Shown here in pieces: positions 47,693-55,500 of a stretch of DNA of 64,000 bases. The DNA lies in the NCBI GenBank assembly GCA_934141145.1, contig CAKPCA010000004.1:1-64000 (forward strand), in the 5' to 3' direction. Position 1 is the first letter of the stretch. Each line of letters begins with the position of its first letter. A model generated the notes under the pieces. That model did no database searches. It saw nothing but the letters and a program-made list of their open reading frames with translations, and was not told where the DNA came from. The DNA is from an uncultured Bacilli bacterium (GTDB lineage: Bacteria; Bacillota_I; Bacilli_A; RF39; UBA660). The translations under genes and the position numbers were made by a program.

Positions 47693-47705
47693 CGCCACTA
47701 TCACT
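47676..47705 (-). other. Attachment site at the 3' sigK boundary
   Basis: Minus-strand reading: the element arm GTGATAGTGGCG, core AATG, then chromosomal AAATATTGATGCAC. The core contributes the recombinase stop codon TGA and the sigK codons AAT-GAA. Confidence 0.85.
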
Positions 47706-49448
47706 TGAAAGAACGATTTTGCCGTTATGCGTTGCTGATAATCCGTCTTGTACGTTGCTATCATCATCAAATAGTTGTGGTTTAGTAGTTATTGTGTGAT
47801 TTCTACTACCGATTAAATCCATATATATTTTTTTGCCATCGGTTTCCATATTACCTACAAATAATTTGATTAGATTACGTTTGCTTATTATATCTAATTC
47901 ATCAAACCTACAAATATATTTAGTTAGTATTTCAAAAACAACTTTGGCTGTTTCTTGGTCGTTAATGATTTGATTTGGTTGTTCTTGCTTTAATTTTTGT
48001 ATATTGGTTGCTATTTCATTGTTTTTACGTTTTAATTCTTTCATTTGTGCTTGTACTACATCAAATATTTCATCATCAACAAGTGCTAAACGATTAGCAA
48101 GATTTTTTATTTCATTTTCATTTTTACTATAATTACGTTCTAATACTTGTAATTCATCATTTTTATTTTTGCTATCATAATCGTTGTCGGTTGCGATTTC
48201 TTCTATTGCTTTGTAAAATTCGCTTGTTGGATTTGCTAATTCTTTCATACCACGCATAACTAACTCATCGGCTTCATTTCCGTTTATGTTTTTACAAGAA
48301 CATTTTTCGCCTTTACTTTTCATTTTTAAATCGCATATATAATCAAACCTTAAATCGCCGTTAGCCGTTTTATTTTGTTTTAGTTTTGCTCTCATAAGTG
48401 AATGACAATGACTACAACGAAGAACACCAACTAATATTGCGTTATTCTTAATTGGTTTACGATAGTTTTTATCTTCATTTGCTTTTAATATTTCTTGTAC
48501 TTGTACCCAATCTTTACCACTTATAATGCCGTTGTGTTGTCCAATAGCAACAATCCAATCTTGTAAATCTTTATATTTTACACGTCCCGTTTTAGTTTTT
48601 TCGGTTTTACAATAGCCAATTATTCCGTGTTTTCCGTTAAATTCTTCTTTATCGTTATATACTTCAACGTCATTTTCTAAAAAGTAATTAAGAACGTCTT
48701 TGTCAGCAACGGCATATACGGGATTTCTTAAAATGTTTTTAACACCCCAACGGGAAAAATCACAATTTCTTTTTGTCTTAAAATTATTTTGTATTAAAAA
48801 ACTTTCAACTTGTGTTTGTGATTTATATTCCAAAAATTTTTGAAATATTGTTTTAATAATTGCTATTTCATCATCAATAGGTACAAGTTTATATAAATTG
48901 ACTTTCTTTCCGTTTATGTTTTCTTTTTCCATCTTTTCACTCATAAATCCAAGTGGAACATTACCACCAAGCCAACGTCCCGTTTTTGCTAATTTATACA
49001 TATTATCTCTTACACGTTCGGCGATTGTATCACGTTCAAGTTGTGCGAATGTAATTGCAATAAATAACATCGCTTTACCCATAGGGGTAGTCGTATCAAA
49101 CCTTTCACTTACTGAAATAAAGTTTACATCGTGTTCTTGCCAATCTTCATATAAATTAGCAAAGTCTAATACATTACGGGAAACACGGTCAAGACGATAA
49201 CAAATAATAGTATCAAACTCATCATTTTTAATTGCTTTCATCATTTCTTGGAATTGTGGTCTATCGGTATTTGCCCCCGTATAACCCTCATCGTTATATA
49301 CAATTATATCATCATCGGTTAAAGTTGTATCAATATACGTTTTTAAATAATGCTTACAAGTATCAATTTGGTTTTCTATACTTTCGCCTTTACCCGTAAA
49401 CTTTGATTTACGCGAATATATCGCTTTTTTTCTTTTTCTTTCTTCCAT
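47688..49448 (-). CDS. Large serine recombinase of the skin-like element
   Basis: This 586-residue site-specific recombinase has the catalytic Ser in AIYSRKSKF near residue 12, the resolvase core (DEGYTGANTDRPQF, CYRLDRVSRN, QLERDTIAERV to about 150) and a recombinase domain. A zinc ribbon (LRCSHCH to CSCKN, about 345-390) and a C-terminal coiled coil (about 430-500) complete it. It is the functional counterpart of SpoIVCA. The final codons GGC-GAA-TGA are built from the attachment core. In the excised circle the last codon becomes TGC and the frame stays open. Ribosome site AAAGGACGA. Confidence 0.95.
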   Translation of the reverse strand: MEERKRKKAIYSRKSKFTGKGESIENQIDTCKHYLKTYIDTTLTDDDIIVYNDEGYTGANTDRPQFQEMMKAIKNDEFDTIICYRLDRVSRNVLDFANLYEDWQEHDVNFISVSERFDTTTPMGKAMLFIAITFAQLERDTIAERVRDNMYKLAKTGRWLGGNVPLGFMSEKMEKENINGKKVNLYKLVPIDDEIAIIKTIFQKFLEYKSQTQVESFLIQNNFKTKRNCDFSRWGVKNILRNPVYAVADKDVLNYFLENDVEVYNDKEEFNGKHGIIGYCKTEKTKTGRVKYKDLQDWIVAIGQHNGIISGKDWVQVQEILKANEDKNYRKPIKNNAILVGVLRCSHCHSLMRAKLKQNKTANGDLRFDYICDLKMKSKGEKCSCKNINGNEADELVMRGMKELANPTSEFYKAIEEIATDNDYDSKNKNDELQVLERNYSKNENEIKNLANRLALVDDEIFDVVQAQMKELKRKNNEIATNIQKLKQEQPNQIINDQETAKVVFEILTKYICRFDELDIISKRNLIKLFVGNMETDGKKIYMDLIGSRNHTITTKPQLFDDDSNVQDGLSATHNGKIVLSSDSGE

Positions 49449-49566
49449 AAAAAGTCGTCCTTTCTTTTATGTGATATATAATATATTATATCATAAATTA
49501 TACAATAAATATAGTATTTTCTATGATTTTGTGCTAAAATATTATATCAATGAAAGGACGTGTATT

Positions 49567-50514
49567 ATGCAAAATTGTTTAAAGAAAAACTTTTCACATC
49601 ATATTTTATTTGATAATAAGTATGCTGAACAATCATATATTGCGTATCTTTCAAAAGGAAAAAGAAAATACATAATGAATTCAAGCGATTATGTAGAAAG
49701 ATTTATTGTTTTTACTATTGATTTTATTTTTAGAATTAACAATGCAATTTGTAGACGTGGTTTAGTAGAAAATAACAAAGAAGATATAAGAAAATTGTAT
49801 GATACACCAAAAGATGTTGAAAAATATTCTTATTATACTAAAATGACGGTCAATGACGTTTATAACGATATAAAAAGATATAAACTTACAAATGAATATG
49901 AACAAGAAATATTTGATATGTTAGAAAAGGTTGTAAACTTAAAAGATAAACTATTTACGAATTATGATGATTTTAAAAGTGGTATATATGAATTAGTAAA
50001 AACGATTGATGACAAACATTATACTTGGATTGTTGGGGAAAATATTATATATAATAGGTCTATTCGCGATAACGAAAGTAAAAAATATTATTGTGCCGTT
50101 ATAGGTCAAAAAGGTTATAAAAGATTTAAAACGATTTATTATAATAATGTCTATTTAGAAACGCGTATAAAAAAGATTACGTTTGAACAAGTATGCGATT
50201 TACTTATTGTTATTGCTGATACATACAACGAATTAATTATAAAAGAATATGACAATGCAAGTGATATCATTAACGATTATATAAAAAATAATGCCGATAT
50301 GTTTAATTGTAAAGATATATATTATGCTAAAATATTTATGGATTTAAAGAAAATATCTTTATTATTACAAACTGATAAACAAAAAGATGTTGTAAAACTG
50401 ATGAAAGATATTATACAAAGTGAAAATAAAAAATATAAAAATGATTTTCTTTTATATGAAAATATACCGATTGATGAAAATGCTATTGAGCAAGGTCAAT
50501 ATATTGAATTATAA
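49567..50514 (+). CDS. Hypothetical element protein
   Basis: No family was recognised for this 315-residue protein. It is helical, with Tyr- and Lys-rich segments (KKYYCAVIGQKGYKRFKTIYYNN near residue 175) and a mostly acidic C-terminus. It is divergent from the recombinase; both genes use the same AAAGGACG ribosome motif, and the 118-base gap must hold both promoters. The start at the ATG behind that motif removes a 32-residue extension. Whether it directs recombination or is cargo cannot be told. Confidence 0.65.
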   Translation: MQNCLKKNFSHHILFDNKYAEQSYIAYLSKGKRKYIMNSSDYVERFIVFTIDFIFRINNAICRRGLVENNKEDIRKLYDTPKDVEKYSYYTKMTVNDVYNDIKRYKLTNEYEQEIFDMLEKVVNLKDKLFTNYDDFKSGIYELVKTIDDKHYTWIVGENIIYNRSIRDNESKKYYCAVIGQKGYKRFKTIYYNNVYLETRIKKITFEQVCDLLIVIADTYNELIIKEYDNASDIINDYIKNNADMFNCKDIYYAKIFMDLKKISLLLQTDKQKDVVKLMKDIIQSENKKYKNDFLLYENIPIDENAIEQGQYIEL

Positions 50515-50525
50515 GGAAATAATAT

Positions 50526-50578
50526 TAAAAAGTGCATTTTTTACAATAACCTACCAATTAGGTTAAATGCATTTTTTT
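50526..50578 (+). terminator. Terminator after the 315-residue gene
   Basis: The outer stem AAAAAGTGCATTT/AAATGCATTTTTT (one G-U pair) encloses an inner hairpin AACCTA/TAGGTT, and a T-run follows. Confidence 0.7.
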
Positions 50579-50664
50579 TATTGTTTTCTTTTTTTCTTTT
50601 GCTAATATAGTTCTTGCAAAGAAAAAACGCGTTTCATATTTGCAAGATGGGGGGTGGTCAATAA

Positions 50665-50865
50665 TTGGAATTAATTATCAATTTGCCAACTGATGAAAAA
50701 GGAATAAAAGAATTCAATACGGCTTTTGCAAAAGTACAAGCAACGTTAGTGAAAAAATGTATTGATGATTTGAATATTGATAAACAATCTAAACAAAAGG
50801 TAGTTAATGAATTGTTGACTACTCTAAAAAAACAAGTTGACGAAAGGAAAATGAAGAATGAATAA
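50665..50865 (+). CDS. Small element protein, paralogue A
   Basis: This 66-residue protein starts ELIINLPTDEKGIKEFNTAF and ends in a Lys-rich helix. It starts at TTG eight bases after a GGGGGGTGG ribosome site. It is about half identical to the protein at 54777-54980. No function was recognised. The last bases overlap the next gene. An 8-bp inverted repeat (CTTGCAAA and TTTGCAAG) lies just upstream. Confidence 0.65.
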   Translation: MELIINLPTDEKGIKEFNTAFAKVQATLVKKCIDDLNIDKQSKQKVVNELLTTLKKQVDERKMKNE

Positions 50866-51220
50866 TGAAGAAAATATAAAAGAAAAAACGAAAGAAAAAA
50901 TAAAAGAAAAAAAAGTCTATTTATCCGATAATAAAAATGATAGCAAACAACGTGAAGCAGTAGACAATTTAAAAAAAGCAATCGTAAAAGAAGCAATCAA
51001 AAATTATACTGATGAAACGCCAAGTGGCTTATGGTTTGACTTATTTATGATATATTTAGAAAGTAGAACAAAACCTAATAAATCAAAAAATGATTTTAAT
51101 TATCGCATAGAACGTATTTATAACAATGTTATAAGTATGTATAGCGATTTTAAAGAATTTACCGAACCCGTTTTAAACAAAAGTAGAAAAGCAACAATAG
51201 TTGATAATAATAACAACTAA
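50858..51220 (+). CDS. Hypothetical Lys-rich element protein
   Basis: This 120-residue protein has a very basic, charged N-terminal third and a more structured C-terminal part (GLWFDLFMIYLESRTKPNK near 66). It overlaps the paralogue A gene by eight bases, so the two are one transcription unit ending at the terminator 51307-51340. No family was recognised. Confidence 0.6.
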   Translation: MNNEENIKEKTKEKIKEKKVYLSDNKNDSKQREAVDNLKKAIVKEAIKNYTDETPSGLWFDLFMIYLESRTKPNKSKNDFNYRIERIYNNVISMYSDFKEFTEPVLNKSRKATIVDNNNN

Positions 51221-51306
51221 ACTAAAATTAAAGTATTCCTATACTACAAATAAACTAAAAGAAAGGATTTGATAAACTTAATTTAAACTATATTTAAAGA
51301 TATAAC

Positions 51307-51340
51307 AAAGGAGTGGACTTACATTAAGTCTATTCCTTTT
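51307..51340 (+). terminator. Terminator after the paralogue A unit
   Basis: A 15-bp stem with two G-U pairs (AAAGGAGTGGACTTA with TAAGTCTATTCCTTT) has a CAT loop, followed by T-rich sequence. Confidence 0.75.
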
Positions 51341-51829
51341 ATTATTATTTAAAATATTGATATTAATATATGTAAGAGTAAATACTATTTTTATAATAAA
51401 TAGATTAGTTAAATACTATATAAGTAAATTAAGTTAAATTTAATATAATTATATATAAATAAATTAATAAAATAATATAATACAAGTTAAATGTATTAAA
51501 AGTATTATTATCTTTTCATAAGGAATAATATTATTTTTTTACCATAAGACTATTATTATATATTTATAATTTAATATAGTTTATAACCTTTTGTAAAGTA
51601 TAGATTTAAAGAAAATTAATTAACCCCCTAATAAAAATTATTATTCACTTCGTTCATAATAATTTTATTCCCCCTTCTTGATAAAAGAAAATTCCACCTT
51701 TTAGAAAATAAGCAAATTAAGGTTGTTTTAAACGGCAATTAGGTATTTGACTTATAATTTATCTATTTAATGATTTTCATAACAGAGAACAACCTAATTT
51801 TGCTAAATAAAAGGTGTTTATATAAATTG
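51341..51829. other. Gene-free segment with two large inverted repeats
   Basis: No coding frame with a ribosome site was seen. The first half is simple AT sequence. At 51630-51669 a hairpin (AATAAAAATTATTAT with its near-complement) is flanked on both sides by CCCCC tracts. At 51695-51727 and 51788-51816 lie the arms of an imperfect inverted repeat (CACCTTTTA, GCAAATTAAGGTTGTT and their complements) around a 60-base loop. This could be a structured RNA or a replication or recombination site of the element. Confidence 0.5.
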
Positions 51830-51865
51830 AAAGAGTGTATATACAATGACGTATAAACACTCTTT
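51830..51865. terminator. Terminator after the first XRE gene
   Basis: A 15-bp stem with one mismatch (AAAGAGTGTATATAC with GTATAAACACTCTTT) has a 6-base loop, seven bases past the stop of the minus-strand gene. Confidence 0.7.
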
Positions 51866-51871
51866 ATTTTT

Positions 51872-52111
51872 TTAGTCTATGTCTTTAAAGAATTCACACA
51901 TAGATACATTCAATTTTTTAGATATTACATATAAGAACTCTAAACTAAATGTTTGATAACTACTATTTTCAATATTAGCAATAGTACCCTCATTATATTG
52001 TATTAAATCGGCTAATTGAACTTGTGTAAGTCCTTTTTCTTTTCTAATTCTTTTTATGTTTTTACCAACTATCACATAAATATACTTGTTATCATCTTTC
52101 TTTATTTCCAC
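51872..52111 (-). CDS. XRE-family HTH regulator
   Basis: This 79-residue protein is a single Cro/C1-type helix-turn-helix: IKRIRKEKGLTQVQLADLIQYNEGTIANIEN (about 19-49), followed by SLEFLYVISKKLNVSMCEFF. It is probably a repressor of element genes, and of its own promoter shared with the divergent small membrane protein gene. The start is the ATG as read; no strong ribosome site was seen. Confidence 0.85.
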   Translation of the reverse strand: MEIKKDDNKYIYVIVGKNIKRIRKEKGLTQVQLADLIQYNEGTIANIENSSYQTFSLEFLYVISKKLNVSMCEFFKDID

Positions 52112-52216
52112 GAAATCATCACCATAATAATTATCTTATGAACATTTATCAAATGTACTACATTTAATATATGTAGTTATGGCGATTATATGTTAAAATT
52201 ATATTGGAGGTGGAAT

Positions 52217-52435
52217 ATGTTAAAAAAAATATTTGTGATACTTGCTATCGTTGGTATGATTTTAATTGGTGTGTTAGCATTTACTATACCAAGTAATCCA
52301 AACGAAATTATACCAACAATGACAATAACGGGATTTGATAAGCCGTTATGGTTTTACATTATATTTGGTTTTGGATTTATTTATCTAATGATATTATGGT
52401 CAATCTATGATAAATTAAAAGAAAAAATAGCATAA
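52217..52435 (+). CDS. Small two-helix membrane protein
   Basis: This 72-residue protein has membrane helices near residues 5-23 and 45-63, a loop containing PSNPNEIIPTMTITGFDKP, and a charged tail. The start is at the ATG after GGAGGTGG. No family was recognised. It lies between two XRE regulators transcribed in the opposite direction. Confidence 0.65.
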   Translation: MLKKIFVILAIVGMILIGVLAFTIPSNPNEIIPTMTITGFDKPLWFYIIFGFGFIYLMILWSIYDKLKEKIA

Positions 52436-52446
52436 CGGGAATTATA

Positions 52447-52704
52447 CTATTTTGTGTCGCTGACGTCATCAAATAATTGCCTTATATCAATATTTAATGC
52501 GTCGGCAATTCTTCCTATGACTACCAAAGTAAAATATTTATTAGGATTTGCACTTTCAATTTGCGATATGTAGTGCATACTAACATCTATTCTATCGGCT
52601 AATTCTTGTTGTGTTATATTAGCCAATGTTCTATACTTTTTAATGTTTTTCCTAACAATATTGTAATAATAGTAGTCATCGTGGAAATCGAACTTTTTGT
52701 CCAT
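52447..52704 (-). CDS. XRE-family HTH regulator
   Basis: This 85-residue protein is a Cro/C1-type domain: IKKYRTLANITQQELADRIDVSMHYISQIES (about 22-52), then VIGRIADALNIDIRQLF. The start is the ATG following AGGTGG; a GTG three codons earlier is part of that site. It is divergent from the lipoprotein gene at 52806 and is the likely repressor of that promoter. Confidence 0.85.
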   Translation of the reverse strand: MDKKFDFHDDYYYYNIVRKNIKKYRTLANITQQELADRIDVSMHYISQIESANPNKYFTLVVIGRIADALNIDIRQLFDDVSDTK

Positions 52705-52805
52705 AATTACCACCTATTAATATTATTTCAAACTATTGGTTAGAATTATATGCACTGATGGTTAGAATTATGGTATAATAGTATTATAGAAAAGGAGTAT
52801 GTTGT

Positions 52806-53564
52806 ATGAAAAAGAAAATTAGTTTATTTATATTATGTGGTGTTATTTTATTAGGTTTATGTGGTTGTGGTAATAAAGAAACTACTTTTCAATTAAGTTA
52901 TGAAAAGATATCTGATGATTTGATAATCACAAGTGGTTCAACGGGTTATAAAATAATTCTACCAACAAACACAAAGTTTTTTGAAAAGCCCGATGTATTA
53001 AAAGGAATTTTTAAATTTTATGATTATTCTAATGGAGAAAGAATTGAAGATATTTCTTATAGTACAAATATTGATGTATCTAAAGCTGGAATATATACGA
53101 TTGATATAGAGGGTAAATATAATGAGAAAATTGGTACGACACAATTAGAAGTGGAACTTGTAGAAAGTTGTAGTGGTACTTGTACCATAAACACAACTAA
53201 TTGGAATATTGAATTAGATGGTACTTTTACTTATGGTGATTATAGTCCTAATTATATTTTAAAAGTTAAATCAACTTTTTCACCAAATGCAAGTGCTTTT
53301 GAGTTTAATACTAAAACCGAGCAATATGAACCTATAAATGATGGTTTTATAAATCTATATTATAAAAATTATGCTTTTTACAATACGGAACAAGCAAGCA
53401 CATATAATTATGGCGACAATGCAATAAGTCAAAACTATCAATTAAATGAAAAGAAAGAAAATATGTATGTTCAATTTACATCTATTCCTAAACTTGAAGG
53501 AGAAGCATTTATAGATTTTTATGACAAAGTAGCAAAAAAACATAATTTTTACATAGTAAATTAA
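52806..53564 (+). CDS. Lipoprotein cargo of the element
   Basis: This 252-residue protein has a signal peptide with lipobox LGLCGC near residue 19. A beta-rich extracellular part with an immunoglobulin-like segment follows (SYSTNIDVSKAGIYTIDIEGKYNEK near 95) and a second one with a CSGTCTINTTNW motif, where two Cys may pair. No family was recognised. A ribosome site AAGGAG precedes the start. It lies 19 bases upstream of a second lipoprotein gene, and the two form one operon. Confidence 0.75.
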   Translation: MKKKISLFILCGVILLGLCGCGNKETTFQLSYEKISDDLIITSGSTGYKIILPTNTKFFEKPDVLKGIFKFYDYSNGERIEDISYSTNIDVSKAGIYTIDIEGKYNEKIGTTQLEVELVESCSGTCTINTTNWNIELDGTFTYGDYSPNYILKVKSTFSPNASAFEFNTKTEQYEPINDGFINLYYKNYAFYNTEQASTYNYGDNAISQNYQLNEKKENMYVQFTSIPKLEGEAFIDFYDKVAKKHNFYIVN

Positions 53565-53583
53565 GAAAGGAGAAAAGATTTGT

Positions 53584-53913
53584 ATGAAAAAAATTTTTAT
53601 AATAATAATGCTATTATCAATAGTAGTATTAAGTGGTTGCTCAAATAAAAGCGAAAATAACCTAAATGGTAAATATGTTTCAATAAAAGATAACAATGAA
53701 TATTTAGAAATATATGATGATGGAAAATGCTATTATCATAATAATAGTATGGATATTCACGATTGTACATATTATAATTCAAATAATAGTATTAGGATTG
53801 AATATGGTGAATATAATGTAATAACAGAAAAAGAAGAACATCACTCCCAAGTTTTTGAAATAGTTGATAATAACCTTAAAAAAAGTGATGGAACAATGTT
53901 TTACATTAAATAA
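53584..53913 (+). CDS. Small lipoprotein cargo of the element
   Basis: This 109-residue protein has a lipobox LSGC near residue 18. A compact beta-sheet domain follows (LNGKYVSIKDNNEYLEIYDD, then MDIHDCTYYNSNNSIRIEYG) with a lipocalin-like flavour. No family assignment was possible. It is cotranscribed with the upstream lipoprotein and ends at the terminator 53912-53945. Confidence 0.7.
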   Translation: MKKIFIIIMLLSIVVLSGCSNKSENNLNGKYVSIKDNNEYLEIYDDGKCYYHNNSMDIHDCTYYNSNNSIRIEYGEYNVITEKEEHHSQVFEIVDNNLKKSDGTMFYIK

Positions 53914-53945
53914 GTATATAGGCAAATGCTTATATACTTTTTCTT
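53912..53945 (+). terminator. Terminator of the lipoprotein operon
   Basis: The stem AAGTATATA/TATATACTT has a GC-closed loop and TTTTTCTTTT after it. The rest of the gap up to 54264 shows no coding frame with a ribosome site and no clear structure. Confidence 0.7.
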
Positions 53946-54264
53946 TTGGCTAAATCTAATTACGGGCAAACTTGCTCTTTTAGAATATGAATACCTTTTT
54001 TTACTCAACCTGACCCCCTATACCTAATAAAACTTATTTTAAAGGTTATTCCTGTTCGTTTTTATCTTTTATGATGAATTACACTAACTTTATATAAATG
54101 TGTCTAAAAACGGGCTAAAAATGGCAAATAAAGGTATATTACAAGAACATTTGTTCTATATAATTTTATTGTCTTAACTATCTATATGTTATATATGTAT
54201 TATTGATAACAATTTATAGTTTTGCTTTCTCATTTCTACTACTAAATAAGGAGATGATGAAAGT

Positions 54265-54453
54265 ATGAATAATACAACATACTATAATTTAAAAGATATT
54301 AGTATCTTAATTAAAACACCTATACCATATTTAAGAAAAATGATAAAAGAACATAAACTAATAGCAAGTTTTATTGGTAGACAATATGTCGTTAGTGATA
54401 ATGATTTAAAAATATATATTAATAATTGTAAAGGTGCTAAAAATGAAAAATAA
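54265..54453 (+). CDS. Excisionase-like HTH protein
   Basis: This 62-residue protein has the MerR-like winged-helix pattern of excisionase-family proteins: YYNLKDISILIKTPIPYLRKMIKEHKLIASFIGRQYVVSDNDLKIYI. The order is helix-turn-helix, wing (GRQYVVSDNDL), then final helix. In an element with a serine recombinase it is the best candidate for a directionality factor or a regulator of it. It overlaps the next gene by 11 bases. Confidence 0.75.
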   Translation: MNNTTYYNLKDISILIKTPIPYLRKMIKEHKLIASFIGRQYVVSDNDLKIYINNCKGAKNEK

Positions 54454-54736
54454 TAAAGTTAGTATTGATTTAGATTTAGAAGATTTATTTGGATTAAAAG
54501 AAAACACCAATACACTTGAATATGATTTGAATTTCATTATTGATAATGGTATAGATAAATATTTAGAAAAACAACAAGAAGAAAAAACAAAAGATAAAGA
54601 ATTTATGGAATTATTTAAAAGGAATTATAACAATATAGTTAAGTTTATAGAAATGGACGGACGTATTGCCGTTAATTGTTATACGTGCATTAAAGGTATG
54701 GATTTATCAAAAAAATATGGTAAACCTAAAAAATAA
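54443..54736 (+). CDS. Hypothetical element protein
   Basis: This 97-residue protein is acidic at its N-terminus (SIDLDLEDLFGLKENTNTLEYDLNF) and basic at its C-terminus, with two Cys in NCYTCIKG. The start is the ATG after AAAGGTG inside the upstream gene; a GTG three codons earlier belongs to that site. No family was recognised. Confidence 0.6.
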   Translation: MKNNKVSIDLDLEDLFGLKENTNTLEYDLNFIIDNGIDKYLEKQQEEKTKDKEFMELFKRNYNNIVKFIEMDGRIAVNCYTCIKGMDLSKKYGKPKK

Positions 54737-54776
54737 TATTTTTTCTTTTTTGTCATACCTTTAATTAGGTGGTTAA

Positions 54777-54980
54777 ATGCAACTAATAATAAATTGTCCT
54801 ACTGATGAAAAAGGAATAAAAGAGTTTAACACGGCTTTTGCCCAAGTACAAAAGGAATTAGTTTTATATAGTATAAGAAAATTAAATCTTGATATTCAAT
54901 CAAAAGAAAAAATATTAAATCATTTAGTAATTGAGTTAAAAAAGCAAGTAGACAAAAAAGAGAGATTAAAGGAATTATAA
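54777..54980 (+). CDS. Small element protein, paralogue B
   Basis: This 67-residue protein starts QLIINCPTDEKGIKEFNTAF, close to paralogue A at 50665, and has the same Lys-rich C-terminal helix. It has an AGGTGG ribosome site. Its 3' end overlaps the convergent tandem-HTH gene. The function is unknown. Confidence 0.65.
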   Translation: MQLIINCPTDEKGIKEFNTAFAQVQKELVLYSIRKLNLDIQSKEKILNHLVIELKKQVDKKERLKEL

Positions 54981-55349
54981 ATATTCTTTTAATCTCTCAT
55001 ATTTTTTTCGGCTTATGTGGGTGTTTCCAAGTTCCCAACGTCTAACTGATGTATCACTAACACCTAATAAGTCGGCGAATGCTTGTCTTGATACTTTAAG
55101 TTTTTTTCTTGCTTTTAAAATCTTATCACACGGATTGTCTAACAAGAATGATATGTATTCATCATTTATAATAAGTTTATCTTCAATATTCAACTCTTTA
55201 ATGATACCTTTTATAAGTTCAACGTTAACAAGTTTAATATCTTTATTTTCTAAATGATTTAAGGTACTACGATGAAAGTTTAATTTTGTTCCTAAATCGG
55301 TTTGCTTAATATCATCAATAGAACGATAATATTTGATTTGTTCCCCCAA
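54975..55349 (-). CDS. Tandem-HTH protein, predicted to fuse to the recombinase after excision
   Basis: This protein of at least 124 residues carries two helix-turn-helix domains. One is IKQTDLGTKLNFHRSTLNHLEN (about 12-34) and the other ILKARKKLKVSRQAFADLLGVSDTSVRRWELGN (about 76-108). The only local start is a TTG without a ribosome site. Upstream the frame is open for 45 more codons to the attachment core at 55484, encoding DLFSKISTFCEL and VKNITSQST, with no ATG, GTG or TTG. In the excised circle that frame continues directly from the recombinase. In the integrated form the gene may be silent or weakly expressed. Confidence 0.75.
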   Translation of the reverse strand: MGEQIKYYRSIDDIKQTDLGTKLNFHRSTLNHLENKDIKLVNVELIKGIIKELNIEDKLIINDEYISFLLDNPCDKILKARKKLKVSRQAFADLLGVSDTSVRRWELGNTHISRKKYERLKEYL

Positions 55350-55469
55350 CGTACTTTGCGACGTGATATTCTTAACTTGTCTACAAGTATGGGTTGTTAA
55401 TGTAAAAGAAAGTTCACAAAACGTACTAATTTTTGAAAATAGGTCATTTATTGCAACATATAGTTCTTT

Positions 55470-55500
55470 TAGGTGATAGTCGCATTATCTATACATCTTG
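55470..55500 (-). other. Attachment site at the 5' sigK boundary
   Basis: Minus-strand reading: chromosomal TGTATAGAT, core AATG, then the element arm CGACTATCACC. The arm is the inverted counterpart of the GTGATAGTGGCG arm at the other boundary, so the excised circle would carry a dyad around AATG. Confidence 0.85.

Larger units (their letters stand above)
47689..55486 (-). mobile_element. skin-like sigK-intervening element (7.8 kb)
   Basis: The element splits sigK between the Asn and Glu codons of the RCIDNEILMH motif, the same position as skin in Bacillus subtilis. Both ends carry the core AATG on the minus strand (47689-47692 and 55483-55486), giving a 7794-base unit. Removing one core and the inside restores an uninterrupted 233-codon sigK. 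The element encodes a large serine recombinase at one end and an excisionase-like HTH protein, but no phage structural genes. CpG-containing codons are visibly more frequent than in the flanks, supporting foreign origin. Confidence 0.92.

Noticed and set aside
47318..47770. A separate short sigma factor starting at 47770
   Set aside because: Its first 26 residues overlap the recombinase gene in another frame and do not match any sigma factor; it is the 3' half of sigK.
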